From Methylocystis parvus OBBP (GTDB lineage Bacteria > Pseudomonadota > Alphaproteobacteria > Rhizobiales > Beijerinckiaceae), in NCBI RefSeq assembly GCF_027571405.1, contig NZ_CP092968.1, positions 496,001 through 560,000 on the forward strand: a stretch of DNA of 64,000 bases. The letters run 5' to 3'. A program made the position numbers and the translations under genes. This document shows, one piece after another, positions 51,671-61,242 of this stretch. The notes beneath the pieces were generated by a model, which worked only from the letters and a program-made list of their open reading frames with translations, had not been told where the DNA came from and did no database searches. Every line of letters starts with the position of its first letter. Position 1 is the stretch's first letter.

Positions 51671-52882
51671 TTACAGCCGCCAGATGCGGCAGGGCGCGCC
51701 CGCCGGCAGCGGCGCGTCGCCGGGTTCGCGGATGAGCAAAGCCTGCGACCGAGCCAGCTCCGTCAGCAGCGAGGAATCCTGCATGGGCATCGGCGTCGCG
51801 ACGAGGCGGCCTTCCGCGTCCTTGGCGAGCGTCGCGCGCATATAGTCGCGCCGGCCCTTATTGGCCGGGAGGTCCGCGCCGGCGATGGCGGTTTCGGTCG
51901 GGTCGGCGCCCGACCCGGGGTCGCCCTGCAAGGCGCGGATCAGCGGCGCGAGGAAGACGAGCGCGCAGACGATGGACGCCACCGGATTGCCGGGCAGGCC
52001 GAGAATATGCGCGTCGCCGAGGCGCCCGGAAATGAGCGGCTTGCCGGGCCGCATCGCAATCTTCCAGAAGTCGAGCGTCATGCCCTGACGTGCGAGCGCC
52101 GGGCGCAGCAAGTCGCGGTCGCCGACAGAAGCGCCGCCAAGCGTGACGAGAATGTCGGCCTGCGCCTCGCGCGCGATTCCGATCGCGCGTTCGAGTTCGG
52201 CGAGGTCGTCGCGGAAAATGCCGAAATCGATCACCTCCGCCCCCGCTTCTTCGGCGATCGCAGCCACGGCGAAGTTATTGGTCGAAATGATCTGCGACGG
52301 GCCGGGCTCTGCGCCGGGCGGCACGAGTTCGTCTCCCGCGGCGAGCAGCGCGACGCGCGGGCGGCGCGCGACCGGGAGCATGGCGTGGTTCATGGCGGCG
52401 GCGAGCGCCAGTTCCGCGAAGCCGAGCCGCGTTCCGGCGAAGAGCGCGGCGGCGCCTTCCCGGAAATCGAGGCCGGCCGTACGGATGTGATTGCCGGCGC
52501 TGGCGCCGGGCTTGACGCCGCCATTGCCGGCTTCGACTTCGGCGTCCTCCTGCAGCAGGATGGCGTCGGCGCCATCAGGCACGGGGGCTCCGGTGAAGAT
52601 GCGCACCGCCTCGCCGGGTCCGAGCGGCGCCCCGTAGCCGTGGCCCGCCGCGCTCTCGCCGACAATCTTGACGGGCCCCCGCGCCAGATCGGCGACGTGG
52701 ACCGCATAGCCGTCCATGGCCGAGACGTCGACCGGCGGCTGGGTGCGCCGCGCGACGAGATCGCGCGAGAGCGTACGGCCGCGCGCATCTGCGAGCGCGA
52801 CGGTTTCCTCGCCCAGGCGCGTCGCGCCGGCGAGCACGCGAGCGAGGGCGTCGTCGACGGCGAGGAGCTTGTTATCGGACAT
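51671..52882 (-). CDS. moeA: Molybdopterin molybdotransferase MoeA
   Basis: A 403-residue MoeA: 'PPVDVSAMDGYAVHVADLAR' near residue 55, 'RIFTGAPVPDGADAILLQED' near 100, 'LVTLGGASVGDRDLLRPALA' near 245 and 'ILGLPGNPVASIVCALVFLA' near 300. It inserts molybdate into adenylylated molybdopterin to form molybdenum cofactor. The ATG has GGGAGG upstream. It lies after moaC on the same strand, with a palindromic repeat in the 90-bp gap. Confidence 0.95.
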   Translation of the reverse strand: MSDNKLLAVDDALARVLAGATRLGEETVALADARGRTLSRDLVARRTQPPVDVSAMDGYAVHVADLARGPVKIVGESAAGHGYGAPLGPGEAVRIFTGAPVPDGADAILLQEDAEVEAGNGGVKPGASAGNHIRTAGLDFREGAAALFAGTRLGFAELALAAAMNHAMLPVARRPRVALLAAGDELVPPGAEPGPSQIISTNNFAVAAIAEEAGAEVIDFGIFRDDLAELERAIGIAREAQADILVTLGGASVGDRDLLRPALARQGMTLDFWKIAMRPGKPLISGRLGDAHILGLPGNPVASIVCALVFLAPLIRALQGDPGSGADPTETAIAGADLPANKGRRDYMRATLAKDAEGRLVATPMPMQDSSLLTELARSQALLIREPGDAPLPAGAPCRIWRL

Positions 52883-52894
52883 TTCCGGCCTCCC

Positions 52895-52960
52895 CGTCAT
52901 TGCTTCGCGTTTCCGCGAAGTCGGGTATACCCGACTTCGAAAAAAATGCTCGCAATGACG
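52895..52960. repeat. GTCATTGC repeat with nested palindrome
   Basis: Outer arms CGTCATTGC/GCAATGACG enclose a TTCGCG/CGCGAA hairpin and a perfect 16-bp palindrome GTCGGGTATACCCGAC, making a compound structure. It lies between moaC and moeA. Confidence 0.7.
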
Positions 52961-52972
52961 GCTGTGTGATTT

Positions 52973-53455
52973 TCACTTATCTTCCCGCCGCCAGTCGCCG
53001 CTCTTGCCGCCCTCCTTGGAGACAAGCTCCACGCCCTCGATGCGCATGGCGCGATCGACGGCCTTCAGCATGTCGTAGATGGTGAGACATGCGACGGAGA
53101 CGGCGGTTAACGCCTCCATCTCGACGCCGGTCTTGCCGGTGACGCCCGCTTCGACCTCGACCCGAAGGCCGGGGAGCGCTTCGTCGGGCGCGATCTCCAC
53201 GGCGACGCGCGTCAGGGGCAGGGGGTGACAGAGAGGGATGAGGTCGCTCGTCTTTTTCGCCGCCATGATGGCGGCGATGCGCGCGACGCCGAAGACGTCG
53301 CCCTTCTTCGCCTGACCGGCAATGGCGAGCGCCAGCGTCTCCGGCGCCATCGCGACGCGGCCGCGCGCCCGCGCCACGCGCGTGGCGTCCGCTTTGGCGG
53401 AAATGTCGACCATATGGGCGTCGCCGGCCGCGGAGAGATGGGTGAGCTTTGTCAT
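52973..53455 (-). CDS. moaC: Cyclic pyranopterin monophosphate synthase MoaC
   Basis: A 160-residue MoaC: '[20 protein letters not shown]', '[20 protein letters not shown]', '[20 protein letters not shown]' and '[20 protein letters not shown]'. It converts the MoaA product to cyclic pyranopterin monophosphate in molybdenum cofactor synthesis. The ATG of MTKLTHL is chosen. In many alphaproteobacteria it directly follows trpC; here a PilZ gene intervenes. Confidence 0.94.
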   Translation of the reverse strand: MTKLTHLSAAGDAHMVDISAKADATRVARARGRVAMAPETLALAIAGQAKKGDVFGVARIAAIMAAKKTSDLIPLCHPLPLTRVAVEIAPDEALPGLRVEVEAGVTGKTGVEMEALTAVSVACLTIYDMLKAVDRAMRIEGVELVSKEGGKSGDWRREDK

Positions 53456-53525
53456 GCGGGCGCTTTTGCGCTTTTGAGCCGCGCAAGACAAGAGGGCGGA
53501 AAGCGGGGCTTTCGCGACGAGCGCG

Positions 53526-54146
53526 CTACAGCGTGGTGCGTTCGTTGACGCTTTCCTCTTCGAAGGCGTCGTCGAATTCGGCGACGAATCCTCCTTCGAA
53601 GGTTCGAAGGACCGTCGCCGATTTCGAGCCGATGAAAATCTTCCCGCCCTCGGGAATATTCATTTTCGAAACGGCGAAATTGAATTCGACATTCACGCCA
53701 GAGGCGGAGAGATCGTTGATCCGCGCCATGCGCTCCTTGCCGTTCGGCAAGCGAACCGTCGTCACCCGCGTCAAGGGCACGAAGCGCTTATGACGGCGGG
53801 CGATCTGCGGGTCCAAATCATCGCCGCGACTGGCGAGACCTTGGAGTTGGTCCGCCAGCTTTTCGTATTTGAGCGGCGGGAGGGTCATTCCGAGGGAAAA
53901 TCCGTCGTCTTCGTGCCGTTCGACCACGCCTTCGAAGCGGCCGAGCTCTGCGATATAGACGATCACCTGATCGCCGAGGCGCGGCGTCGCGTCAGACGCG
54001 ACCCGCATTTCGGTCGTCGACATCGCCACGATCTGGCAGTCATGCTCCCGCTTCGACGGCAACATGAAGCGCCCCGCCAGGTCGACGCGAATAGTCGACG
54101 GCTGCGCGCCGATTTCGCTCGGCTCAGTCAAAGATCGTGCGGACAT
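53526..54146 (-). CDS. Double PilZ-domain protein, paralogue
   Basis: A 206-residue protein with the same layout as the double-PilZ protein at 29.9 kb. The first half has '[20 protein letters not shown]' and '[19 protein letters not shown]'; the second half has '[20 protein letters not shown]' (RxxxR) and '[16 protein letters not shown]' (D/NxSxxG). Shared phrases such as '[13 protein letters not shown]' versus 'LPPMKRDKLADQL' show common descent. It would bind cyclic-di-GMP. GAGGGG precedes the ATG. It sits between trpC and moaC, on the same strand. Confidence 0.83.
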   Translation of the reverse strand: MSARSLTEPSEIGAQPSTIRVDLAGRFMLPSKREHDCQIVAMSTTEMRVASDATPRLGDQVIVYIAELGRFEGVVERHEDDGFSLGMTLPPLKYEKLADQLQGLASRGDDLDPQIARRHKRFVPLTRVTTVRLPNGKERMARINDLSASGVNVEFNFAVSKMNIPEGGKIFIGSKSATVLRTFEGGFVAEFDDAFEEESVNERTTL

Positions 54147-54393
54147 GAACCCCTCGGCCTGTGTCGCTGTCCACAATCAGGCGGGTCCGGTGTTGAAAGC
54201 TTTAACGTACGTGTCGGACGAATCGCGCGGTTTTGATCCTTTGGATTAAACCGCTGAACAATCGAGAGATTTCAGGGCAACAATTTGTTAACCACCGAGG
54301 TAAAACGCCCTTCGAGCCCCTGTGAGGTCGGTTGAGCGACCGATTGTCTCAATCGTCGTTTTTATTGGTGGACGCCAGTTTGGTTCATGAGGC

Positions 54394-55185
54394 TCAGCCA
54401 TTGAGCAATTGTTTCGTCGCCGCCTCGACATCCTCCTGCCGCATCAGGCTCTCGCCGACGAGGAAAGTGAAAATGCGCGACTTCTCCAGACGCAGACAGT
54501 CGTCATGAGTCATGATGCCGCTCTCGGCGACGACGATCTTGTCGTGCGGCACCTTCTCGGCGAGTCGCTCGCTGGTTTCGAGAGATACCGAAAAATCGTG
54601 CAGATTCCTGTTGTTGATGCCAATCAGCCGCGTCTCGAGCGCGAGGGCGCGGTCGAGTTCGCGCTCGTCGTGGATTTCGACCAGCACGTCCATGCGCAGG
54701 TCGTGCGCGGCGGTGTTGAGCGCCTTGGCCTCTTCGTCGTTGACGGCCGCCATGATGATGAGGATGCAGTCCGCGCCATAGGCGCGCGCCTCGAACACCT
54801 GATAGGGATCGAAGAGGAAGTCCTTGCGGATCGCCGGAAGATGCGTCGCCCTGCGGGCCGCTTCCAGATCTTCGAGCTTGCCGTCGAAGGAGGGGCCGTC
54901 GGTCAGCACGGAGAGACAGGCGGCTCCGGCTTTCTCATAGGCCTTGGCGAGCTTGGGGGGATCGAAATCCTCGCGAATGACGCCTTTGGAGGGCGACGCC
55001 TTCTTCACTTCCGCGATCAGCGCGATGCGGCGCTGGGCGAGCTTCGCCTCGATCGCATGGACGAAGCCGCGCGGCGGATCGTGGTCGCGCACATTGCGCT
55101 CCAGCGTCGCGAGCGGCATGCGCACCTTGGCCTCGGAGATTTCGGTGCGCTTATAGGCTTCAATTCTGTCGAGAATGTCGGTCAT
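54394..55185 (-). CDS. trpC: Indole-3-glycerol phosphate synthase
   Basis: A 263-residue TIM-barrel enzyme: '[20 protein letters not shown]', '[20 protein letters not shown]', '[20 protein letters not shown]', '[20 protein letters not shown]' and '[15 protein letters not shown]'. It closes the indole ring in tryptophan biosynthesis from CdRP. It is the third gene of a trpG-trpD-trpC run on the minus strand, with about 100 bp between trpD and trpC. Confidence 0.95.
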   Translation of the reverse strand: MTDILDRIEAYKRTEISEAKVRMPLATLERNVRDHDPPRGFVHAIEAKLAQRRIALIAEVKKASPSKGVIREDFDPPKLAKAYEKAGAACLSVLTDGPSFDGKLEDLEAARRATHLPAIRKDFLFDPYQVFEARAYGADCILIIMAAVNDEEAKALNTAAHDLRMDVLVEIHDERELDRALALETRLIGINNRNLHDFSVSLETSERLAEKVPHDKIVVAESGIMTHDDCLRLEKSRIFTFLVGESLMRQEDVEAATKQLLNG

Positions 55186-55289
55186 GTCTTCGAGCCTGAC
55201 GGAGGCGCGCCGCGCGCCGCCAATGATTCAGCTAATTGAATAGCGGATTGGAAGCCGCAAGCCTATCCCGCATGAGGTCGCGGCGACTC

Positions 55290-56309
55290 TCACATTTCCG
55301 CATTCGAATGCCGCACGAGCGCCTCCAGTTTCTCCGCCGCCGCGCCCGTGTCGAGAGCCCGCTCGGCGAGGCGGGCGCCCTCGCGCAAATCGGCCGCGCG
55401 CCCGGCGACGACGAGGGCGATTCCCGCATTGAGGACGGCGATGTCGCGATAGGCGTTTTTTTCGCCGGCCAGCACGGCGCGGAGCGCCTTGGCGTTATGC
55501 GCCGGGTCGCCGCCGACGAGCTGTTGCGCAGTCGCGCGCGGGAGGCCGGCGTCTTCGGGCGCGATGTCGAAGTCGCGTATGGTCCCGTCCTCCAGCGCCA
55601 CGACATGGGTGATCCCGGTCGTCGTCGCCTCGTCGAGGCCGTCGGCGCCATGGAGCAGCCAGACGCGTTTGGAGCCGAGCTCCCGCAGCACTCTCGCCAG
55701 CGGCTCGAGCCAGTCGCGCGCATAGACGCCGAAGATCTGGCGCTCGACGCGCGCGGGGTTGCAGAGTGGGCCGAGCAGATTGAAAATCGTCCGCACCCCC
55801 AGCTCCGCGCGCACCGGCGCGGCGTGGCGCAGCGCCGGATGGTGGGTCGGCCCGGCCATGAAGCAGATGCCGGCGTTTTGCAGGCAGGCGGCGGCGGCGG
55901 CGGACGAAATCCCGACCTTGACGCAGAGTTCGCCGAGCACGTCCGAAGCGCCCGAGCGCGAAGACGAGGCTTTGCCGCCATGTTTGGCGACGGTGGCGCC
56001 GGCGGCGGCGGCGATGAGCGCCGCGAGAGTGGAGATGTTGTAGGTGCCGGCGCCGTCGCCGCCGGTGCCGACAATGTCGATCGCGTCGGCGGGGGCTGAA
56101 ACGGGCGTCATTGCGGCGCGCATCGCCTCCGCCGCGCCGATGATTTCGTCGACCGTCTCGCCGCGCATGCGCAGGCCCAGGAGAAAGGCCCCGAGCTGAG
56201 CCGGCGTCGCTGCGCCGTCGAAGATCAGCGAGAAGGCCGCGCGCGCTTCTTCGCGCGCCAGCGGATGGCCTTCGGCGAGAGTGGCGATATAGGGTTTGAA
56301 GTCTTGCAT
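55290..56309 (-). CDS. trpD: Anthranilate phosphoribosyltransferase
   Basis: A 339-residue TrpD: 'ALLAFLLGLRMRGETVDEI-like' N-terminus ('LGAFLLGLRMRGETVDEIIG'), PRPP-binding 'DIVGTGGDGAGTYNISTLAA', 'VAKHGGKASSSRSGASDVLG' and 'FNLLGPLCNPARVERQIFGV'. It joins anthranilate and PRPP. It lies 72 bp after trpG and before trpC on the same strand. Confidence 0.95.
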   Translation of the reverse strand: MQDFKPYIATLAEGHPLAREEARAAFSLIFDGAATPAQLGAFLLGLRMRGETVDEIIGAAEAMRAAMTPVSAPADAIDIVGTGGDGAGTYNISTLAALIAAAAGATVAKHGGKASSSRSGASDVLGELCVKVGISSAAAAACLQNAGICFMAGPTHHPALRHAAPVRAELGVRTIFNLLGPLCNPARVERQIFGVYARDWLEPLARVLRELGSKRVWLLHGADGLDEATTTGITHVVALEDGTIRDFDIAPEDAGLPRATAQQLVGGDPAHNAKALRAVLAGEKNAYRDIAVLNAGIALVVAGRAADLREGARLAERALDTGAAAEKLEALVRHSNAEM

Positions 56310-56381
56310 CGAGGGTTCGCCCGCCGGTCCTTCCCCTGCCTGTCCGTCTCCCGCATCGGCGGGCGAGGATTGAGACGAGGC

Positions 56382-56996
56382 TTAAGCCGCCTTCTTCCCG
56401 GCGCGCGGCCCCTGATTCCACTCGGCCGCGAGTTCCAGGAAATTCTGCAGGATTTTGTGGCCGTGCTGCGAGGTGATGCTCTCGGGGTGGAACTGCACGC
56501 CATGGGTCGGCAGTTCGTTGTGCGAGAGCGCCATGATCAGCCCGTCGGGCGTTTCCGCGGTGATGCGCAGGCAGGAGGGCAGGGTCTCGCGCTTGACGAC
56601 GAGCGAATGGTAGCGCGTCGCCTGGAAGGGGCCGTCGATCCCGCGAAACACCGCGTCTCCCTTGTGGAGGATCGTCGCCATCTTGCCGTGAATCGGCAGC
56701 GGCGCGCGGATGACGTCGCCGCCGAAAACCTCGCCGATCGACTGATGGCCGAGGCAGACGCCGAAAATCGGGATGCTGGCCGAGGCGGCCTTGATCAGGT
56801 CCATGCAGATGCCGGCCTCATGGGGCGTGCAGGGGCCGGGCGAAAGCACGATGGCGTCCGGCGCCTCGGCCAGCACGTCGGCGACCGAAACCGCATCGTT
56901 GCGATGCACGGTGACATTCGCCCCGAGCTGGCCGAAATAATGGACCAGATTGAAGGTGAAGCTGTCGTAATTGTCGATCAGCGTAACGTTGGACAT
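56382..56996 (-). CDS. trpG: Anthranilate synthase component II (glutamine amidotransferase)
   Basis: A 204-residue class I glutamine amidotransferase: 'NVTLIDNYDSFTFNLVHYFG', 'PGPCTPHEAGICMDLI', nucleophile Cys in 'FGVCLGHQSIGEVFGGDV' and His/Glu in 'GVQFHPESITSQHG'. It supplies ammonia to TrpE for anthranilate synthesis; it may also serve PabB. The ATG chosen has GGAAAG upstream. trpE is not adjacent: the next upstream gene on this strand is a site-2 protease. Confidence 0.95.
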   Translation of the reverse strand: MSNVTLIDNYDSFTFNLVHYFGQLGANVTVHRNDAVSVADVLAEAPDAIVLSPGPCTPHEAGICMDLIKAASASIPIFGVCLGHQSIGEVFGGDVIRAPLPIHGKMATILHKGDAVFRGIDGPFQATRYHSLVVKRETLPSCLRITAETPDGLIMALSHNELPTHGVQFHPESITSQHGHKILQNFLELAAEWNQGPRAGKKAA

Positions 56997-57074
56997 GTGC
57001 TTTCCAGAGCGCGGCGCGCGGCGTGACGTTGATTTTTCAATAGGACGGGTGGGGGAGTTAGGCAACCGGCCCGC

Positions 57075-58175
57075 TCAGGACGCGATCTCCCGCCTCGGAA
57101 AGCGCCAATCCGGCCGCGCGTCGCGGATCATCATGATCTCCGCGAGCGACTGCCGCGTCAGCAGCCCTGCGAGCTTGCCTTCAGCGTCCACCACCCCGAC
57201 GGGGTCGCCGCCATTGAGGATCGGCAAGGCGGCGTCGATCGTTTCATGCGCGCCGATGGTCGCGATCTGTTTCCTGGCGAAGGGAGCGACGGGCGCGCTC
57301 GCGTCGGAGACGCGCAGCGCCTCGACGATCTCCGCCCGTGACAGAAGGCCTGCGGGCCGGCCGGCGCCGTCCACCACGGGAAAATCGTCCTGCGAGGTCG
57401 CGAGCAGAATGTCGACCGCTTCGCCGACGGTGGAGCCGCGATTGAGCGTCGCGATGCGGTGCTCCATCGCGTCGATGGCGGGCAGGCCGCGCGCCGCCTC
57501 GGCCATGGTCGTCATCTGCGCCTCGCCCGCCGCCGCCATATAGACGAAGATGGCGATGAAGAGCAGCATGGGATGGCCGAAGAGACCGGCGAAGCCGAGA
57601 AGGAAGGCGAATCCCTGGCCGATATTGGCGGCGATGCGGGTCGCCTTGCCCTGACCGAGCCACATTGCGAGCGCCGCGCGCAGGACGCGGCCGCCATCCA
57701 TCGGGAAAGCCGGGATCAGGTTGAAGACGGCGAGAAAGACGTTGGTCGCCGCGAGCCGCTCGAAAATGCTGATGGACGGATCGCTGATATGCGCGGCGTC
57801 GCCAAAATTGAACGCCCCCGCGACCAGGATGAGTAAGCCGGCGATGACAATGTTGACGGCCGGTCCGGCGACCGCGATCAGAAGCTCCTGATAGGGCTTT
57901 TGCGGCATGGACTCCATGTCCGCCACGCCGCCGATAGGCAGCAGCGTGACCTCGGGCGAGACGATGCCGAATTGGCGGGCGGTCAGTATGTGCCCGAATT
58001 CATGCAGCACGACGCAAAGAAAAATGGCGGAGATGAACAGCACGCTCTCCCCAGCCGCCTCGGCGCCGCCGCGCTGGAATGCGGCCATCCCGATCCAGGC
58101 GAGGAAAAGCAAGAGCGTGAGATGGATCCGGACGGCGGTTCCTTTGAACGTGCCGAGCGTGAAGGACCAGCGCAT
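57075..58175 (-). CDS. Site-2 protease (M50) with CBS domains
   Basis: A 366-residue membrane protease: the HExxH motif in 'LCVVLHEFGHILTARQFGIV' near residue 55, a second metal ligand in 'FNLIPAFPMDGGRVLRAALA', about six helices, then two CBS domains from residue 240 ('NRGSTVGEAVDILLAT' and 'IATIGAHETIDAALPILNGG'). Rhomboid-like in role, site-2 proteases cut membrane proteins; the CBS pair may sense adenine nucleotides. It is upstream of trpG on the same strand, but the 78-bp gap leaves co-transcription open. Confidence 0.9.
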   Translation of the reverse strand: MRWSFTLGTFKGTAVRIHLTLLLFLAWIGMAAFQRGGAEAAGESVLFISAIFLCVVLHEFGHILTARQFGIVSPEVTLLPIGGVADMESMPQKPYQELLIAVAGPAVNIVIAGLLILVAGAFNFGDAAHISDPSISIFERLAATNVFLAVFNLIPAFPMDGGRVLRAALAMWLGQGKATRIAANIGQGFAFLLGFAGLFGHPMLLFIAIFVYMAAAGEAQMTTMAEAARGLPAIDAMEHRIATLNRGSTVGEAVDILLATSQDDFPVVDGAGRPAGLLSRAEIVEALRVSDASAPVAPFARKQIATIGAHETIDAALPILNGGDPVGVVDAEGKLAGLLTRQSLAEIMMIRDARPDWRFPRREIAS

Positions 58176-58254
58176 GGAGCCCCCGAGCGTGGGTTAATTC
58201 TTTCGAAAAATAGGCGCTCCGGTCGGGTTAGGCCAGAGCGCATCGGGGGCTGAA

Positions 58255-59004
58255 CTATGCCGGGACGCCGGCGCCGGTCCAACCGCGCGGCCAAAGGGGC
58301 CAGCTCCTCACCCTGAACCAGTCCAGCATTGGCGGGAAAAAGGCCAGGCCGACGATGCCGACGGAAAAGAGGCACCAGATCGCCGGGACTTCGTTGTTCT
58401 GGGTCGTCAGCGCATTGGCGAAGACCGGGCCGAGCAGCAAGTGGAAGATGGCGAATCGCCATGAACCATAAATGATCGGCGCGACGAAGACCGCGAGCAT
58501 ATAGAAAGGCAGGCCCCAATTGGCGCCGATGAAATTGTCGATCCAGGTTCCAAGGCCGTTGAGCGGAATGTCCCAGGCGACGTGCCAGTCGCCCGAGCGC
58601 GTGCAGAGCGTCCGGGCGCACATGGTTTCGGGGATGCGACAGTCGCCGGCCCAGTCCAGCGGCAGCAGTTGCGCGAGCGTAAGGACAGTGCAGGCGCCGC
58701 AGATGAAATAGACATAGGACCGGATGCGGTTGCGAATCTCGGGCGGGATCAGCTCCAGCGAGATGGCGTTGATGAAGATGGGCTGGATCGCGATGTGCAG
58801 GAAGGACAGGAATGTGATCGCCCGATTGGCGGGCGTTCCGCAGGCGTTGATGACGAGATAGCCCGCCGCCTGCAAGGCTTCCATCGCGGCGAAAAAGGCG
58901 AGGGCGATCCAGACCGCGGTGGGGGCGCCTCTTCGGCGCGCAACCGCCGAGGCCCCGCCGCCAATTGCGGCCATGCCTACGGAAACTGGCAAATTCCAGC
59001 ACAT
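58255..59004 (-). CDS. DUF5765/DUF6629-like membrane protein
   Basis: A 249-residue protein with about seven hydrophobic helices, beginning 'MCWNLPVSVGMAAIGGGASA' and 'WIALAFFAAMEALQAAGYLV', the start pattern of the DUF5765-type family, with Cys in 'YVYFICGACTVLTL' and 'MCARTLCTRSGDWHVAW'. The function is unknown. It is on the minus strand between the site-2 protease and ldtR. Confidence 0.65.
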   Translation of the reverse strand: MCWNLPVSVGMAAIGGGASAVARRRGAPTAVWIALAFFAAMEALQAAGYLVINACGTPANRAITFLSFLHIAIQPIFINAISLELIPPEIRNRIRSYVYFICGACTVLTLAQLLPLDWAGDCRIPETMCARTLCTRSGDWHVAWDIPLNGLGTWIDNFIGANWGLPFYMLAVFVAPIIYGSWRFAIFHLLLGPVFANALTTQNNEVPAIWCLFSVGIVGLAFFPPMLDWFRVRSWPLWPRGWTGAGVPA

Positions 59005-59140
59005 AGAGCCTTCCCCGACCTGCTCGCAATTCGCCGCGGTCGGGAGCTTAGCAGAATTAACTGATATTAATCAAAAGCGCCGGCGAGCGCCCGAAGGCCG
59101 CCGCCGGCGAAGTCTGCGATAGAAGAAGGGGAGGAGCGGA

Positions 59141-59653
59141 TCAGAGGCGATAGCGGATCTGGTCGGTCCAGAAGCGCTCCAGACGCGTCAGCGACTGGTT
59201 GAGGTTCTTGAACTCGTCGCAGGAGACGCCGCCAATATGCTCGATGGTCGTGGCGTGCTTGTCGTAGAGCTGCGCGACGATGTCGTGAATCTCCTTGCCC
59301 TTCGGCGTCAGCGAAATGCGGACCGAGCGGCGGTCGAGGCGCGAGCGGGCGTGATGCAGGTAGCCCATCTCGACGAGCTTCTTGACGTTGTAGGAGACGT
59401 TCGAGCCGAGATAATAGCCGCGGGTGCGCAGCTCGCTCGCGGTCAGCTCCTTGTCGCCGATGTTATACAGCAGCAGGGCCTGCACCGAATTCACGTCGCC
59501 GCGGTCGCGGCGGTCGAACTCGTCCTTGATGACGTCGAGAAGGCGACGATGAAGACGCTCGACGAGGGTCAGCGCCTCGAGATAGACCGGGCGAATTTCG
59601 CCGATGCGCTCCACGCGGGCCTGCTGGGGGGCTGTCTTCGTTACGGCGCTCAT
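59141..59653 (-). CDS. ldtR: MarR family regulator LdtR
   Basis: A 170-residue MarR-type winged helix: 'LEALTLVERLHRRLLDVIKD', recognition region 'LTASELRTRGYYLGSNVSYN' and 'LVEMGYLHHARSRLDRRSVR' (wing, DxRSxR), then 'HDIVAQLYDKHATTIEHIGG'. In Liberibacter LdtR controls an L,D-transpeptidase gene and osmotic tolerance; no such gene is adjacent here. The ATG chosen has GGAG six bases upstream; an in-frame ATG four codons earlier is possible. Confidence 0.86.
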   Translation of the reverse strand: MSAVTKTAPQQARVERIGEIRPVYLEALTLVERLHRRLLDVIKDEFDRRDRGDVNSVQALLLYNIGDKELTASELRTRGYYLGSNVSYNVKKLVEMGYLHHARSRLDRRSVRISLTPKGKEIHDIVAQLYDKHATTIEHIGGVSCDEFKNLNQSLTRLERFWTDQIRYRL

Positions 59654-60009
59654 CTTCTTCTCCATCGTCTGATGCGTTACGCATCTATTGATCGCTTGAT
59701 GGGTTCAAATTAGTCGACCCGAATGAACTTGAGTTTAAATAACAGCCTGAATCCGGCGTTTACCTAGGATTGCCCCGTTTCGGTGAACATCCGATAAATT
59801 GCAATGATCGATTTACGCTGAATCCGCCTTAAAGATTCCACGGCTTTTGCTTCGATTTGTCGAAGAATTTAAAGAGCCGCCGTCAGCCCGGTTAATGAAG
59901 CTGACGCTTTCTCCTTGTGGAAAACTTCTGGCGCATTAAGCTGCGCATTATCGGCGGATCGCCGAAACGTCCGGGCGGACCGGACGCCGACATCGCATGA
60001 GGGAGCCTC
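59654..60009. other. Divergent intergenic region of ldtR and nadM-nudix
   Basis: 356 bp, more A/T-rich than its neighbours, with small inverted repeats such as TTCGA-TTTG-TCGAA. It must contain both promoters. No gene or RNA was recognised. Confidence 0.45.
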
Positions 60010-61035
60010 ATGACACGCTACGACCTCGCGGTCTTCATCGGCCGTTTCGAACCCTTCCATCTCGGACATCTCGCCATTCTGCGACGCGCGCTTGCGCTCT
60101 CGCAGCGCGTCGTGGTGCTCGTCGGGTCGGCGGAGGCGCCGCGCACGGCGAAAAACCCGTGGACATATGCGGAGCGCGTCGTGATGATCGAGGCGGCGCT
60201 GGGCGCGGACGCAAAGCGCGTTGCGACGCTGCCGCTGCGCGATCATCTCTACAACGATAATGCCTGGCTTGCGGAAGCGCAGTCGCTCGTCGCGAGCGTC
60301 GCCGGCGACGCAAATACGATCGCGCTGTTCGGCTTCAGCAAGGACGCTTCGAGCTATTATCTGAAGGCGTTTCCGCAGTGGGAGCTCGTTGACGCCGCGA
60401 GCGTGCCGCTGCTCTCCGCCACCGAACTACGTCGGCATCTCTATTCGGAAGAAGCGGGCGCGCTACGTCTCATCGAAGCCAATGTGCCGCGGCCGGTGTT
60501 CGAGATCATCGACGCCTTCCGCAAAACGGAAGCCTATCGGCAGACGCTCGAGGAATTTCGTCATGTCGAAAGCTATCGCGCCGCTTGGGCCGATGCGCCT
60601 TACGCGCCGATCTTCGTGACGGTCGACGCGGTGGTCGCGCATTCCGGGCATGTGCTGCTCGTCAAGCGCAAGGCGCAGCCGGGGAAGGGGCTTTGGGCTT
60701 TGCCCGGCGGATTCGTCGCTCAGGACGAAACGTTGCGAGACGCCGCCCTGCGTGAATTGCGCGAGGAAACGCGGCTGAAAATTCCGATCCCCGTGCTGCG
60801 GGGCAATCTGCGCGGCGAAGCCGTGTTCGACCATCCCGGCCGTTCGCTGCGTGGGCGCACCGTCACGCATGCATTCTATTTCGAATTTCCGTCGGGCGAG
60901 CTTCCGCCCGTGCGCGGCGCTGACGATGCGGCGCGCGCAAGGTGGATTCCGATCTCGGAAGTGCAGAACATGCGCGCGAGTCTGTTCGAGGATCATTTTT
61001 TCATCCTCGAACATTTTCTTGGGGCAGGGTGGTGA
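60010..61035 (+). CDS. Bifunctional NMN adenylyltransferase / Nudix hydrolase (NadM-Nudix type)
   Basis: A 341-residue fusion. The N-terminal adenylyltransferase has 'AVFIGRFEPFHLGHLAILRR' and 'VPLLSATELRRHLYSEEAGA' (ISSTxxR-like). The C-terminal Nudix domain has 'GLWALPGGFVAQDETLRDAA' with the box residues in 'RELREETRLKIP'. The first half makes NAD from NMN and ATP; the Nudix half probably hydrolyses ADP-ribose or similar. The nicotinamide phosphoribosyltransferase gene follows on the same strand, completing a two-step route from nicotinamide to NAD. The ATG start follows GGGAG. Confidence 0.92.
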   Translation: MTRYDLAVFIGRFEPFHLGHLAILRRALALSQRVVVLVGSAEAPRTAKNPWTYAERVVMIEAALGADAKRVATLPLRDHLYNDNAWLAEAQSLVASVAGDANTIALFGFSKDASSYYLKAFPQWELVDAASVPLLSATELRRHLYSEEAGALRLIEANVPRPVFEIIDAFRKTEAYRQTLEEFRHVESYRAAWADAPYAPIFVTVDAVVAHSGHVLLVKRKAQPGKGLWALPGGFVAQDETLRDAALRELREETRLKIPIPVLRGNLRGEAVFDHPGRSLRGRTVTHAFYFEFPSGELPPVRGADDAARARWIPISEVQNMRASLFEDHFFILEHFLGAGW

Positions 61036-61044
61036 TGGCGCGCC

Positions 61045-61122
61045 GTCATGACGAGGAGCGAAGCGGTCCAGCATAGCCGCCGCCGCTCTGGATTGCTTCG
61101 CCTTCGGTTCGCAAAGACGGCA
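61045..61122. repeat. Degenerate GTCATTGC-type repeat
   Basis: CCGTCATGACGAGGAGCGAAGC... opposes CTCTGGATTGCTTCGCC...GCAAAGACGG; a diverged copy of the repeat seen after the cupin gene and after pqqDE. Confidence 0.5.
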
Positions 61123-61242
61123 GGCGCCGCTTACGTATCCTGCCGCACATCCTGCATCTGCAAGTCCGTGAAATGAACTGAATTCCAATTCGCCCCGAGG
61201 GGAGAGACCCCGAAGCGGGCTTCAGCGCGAAGGAGTTTCGCC

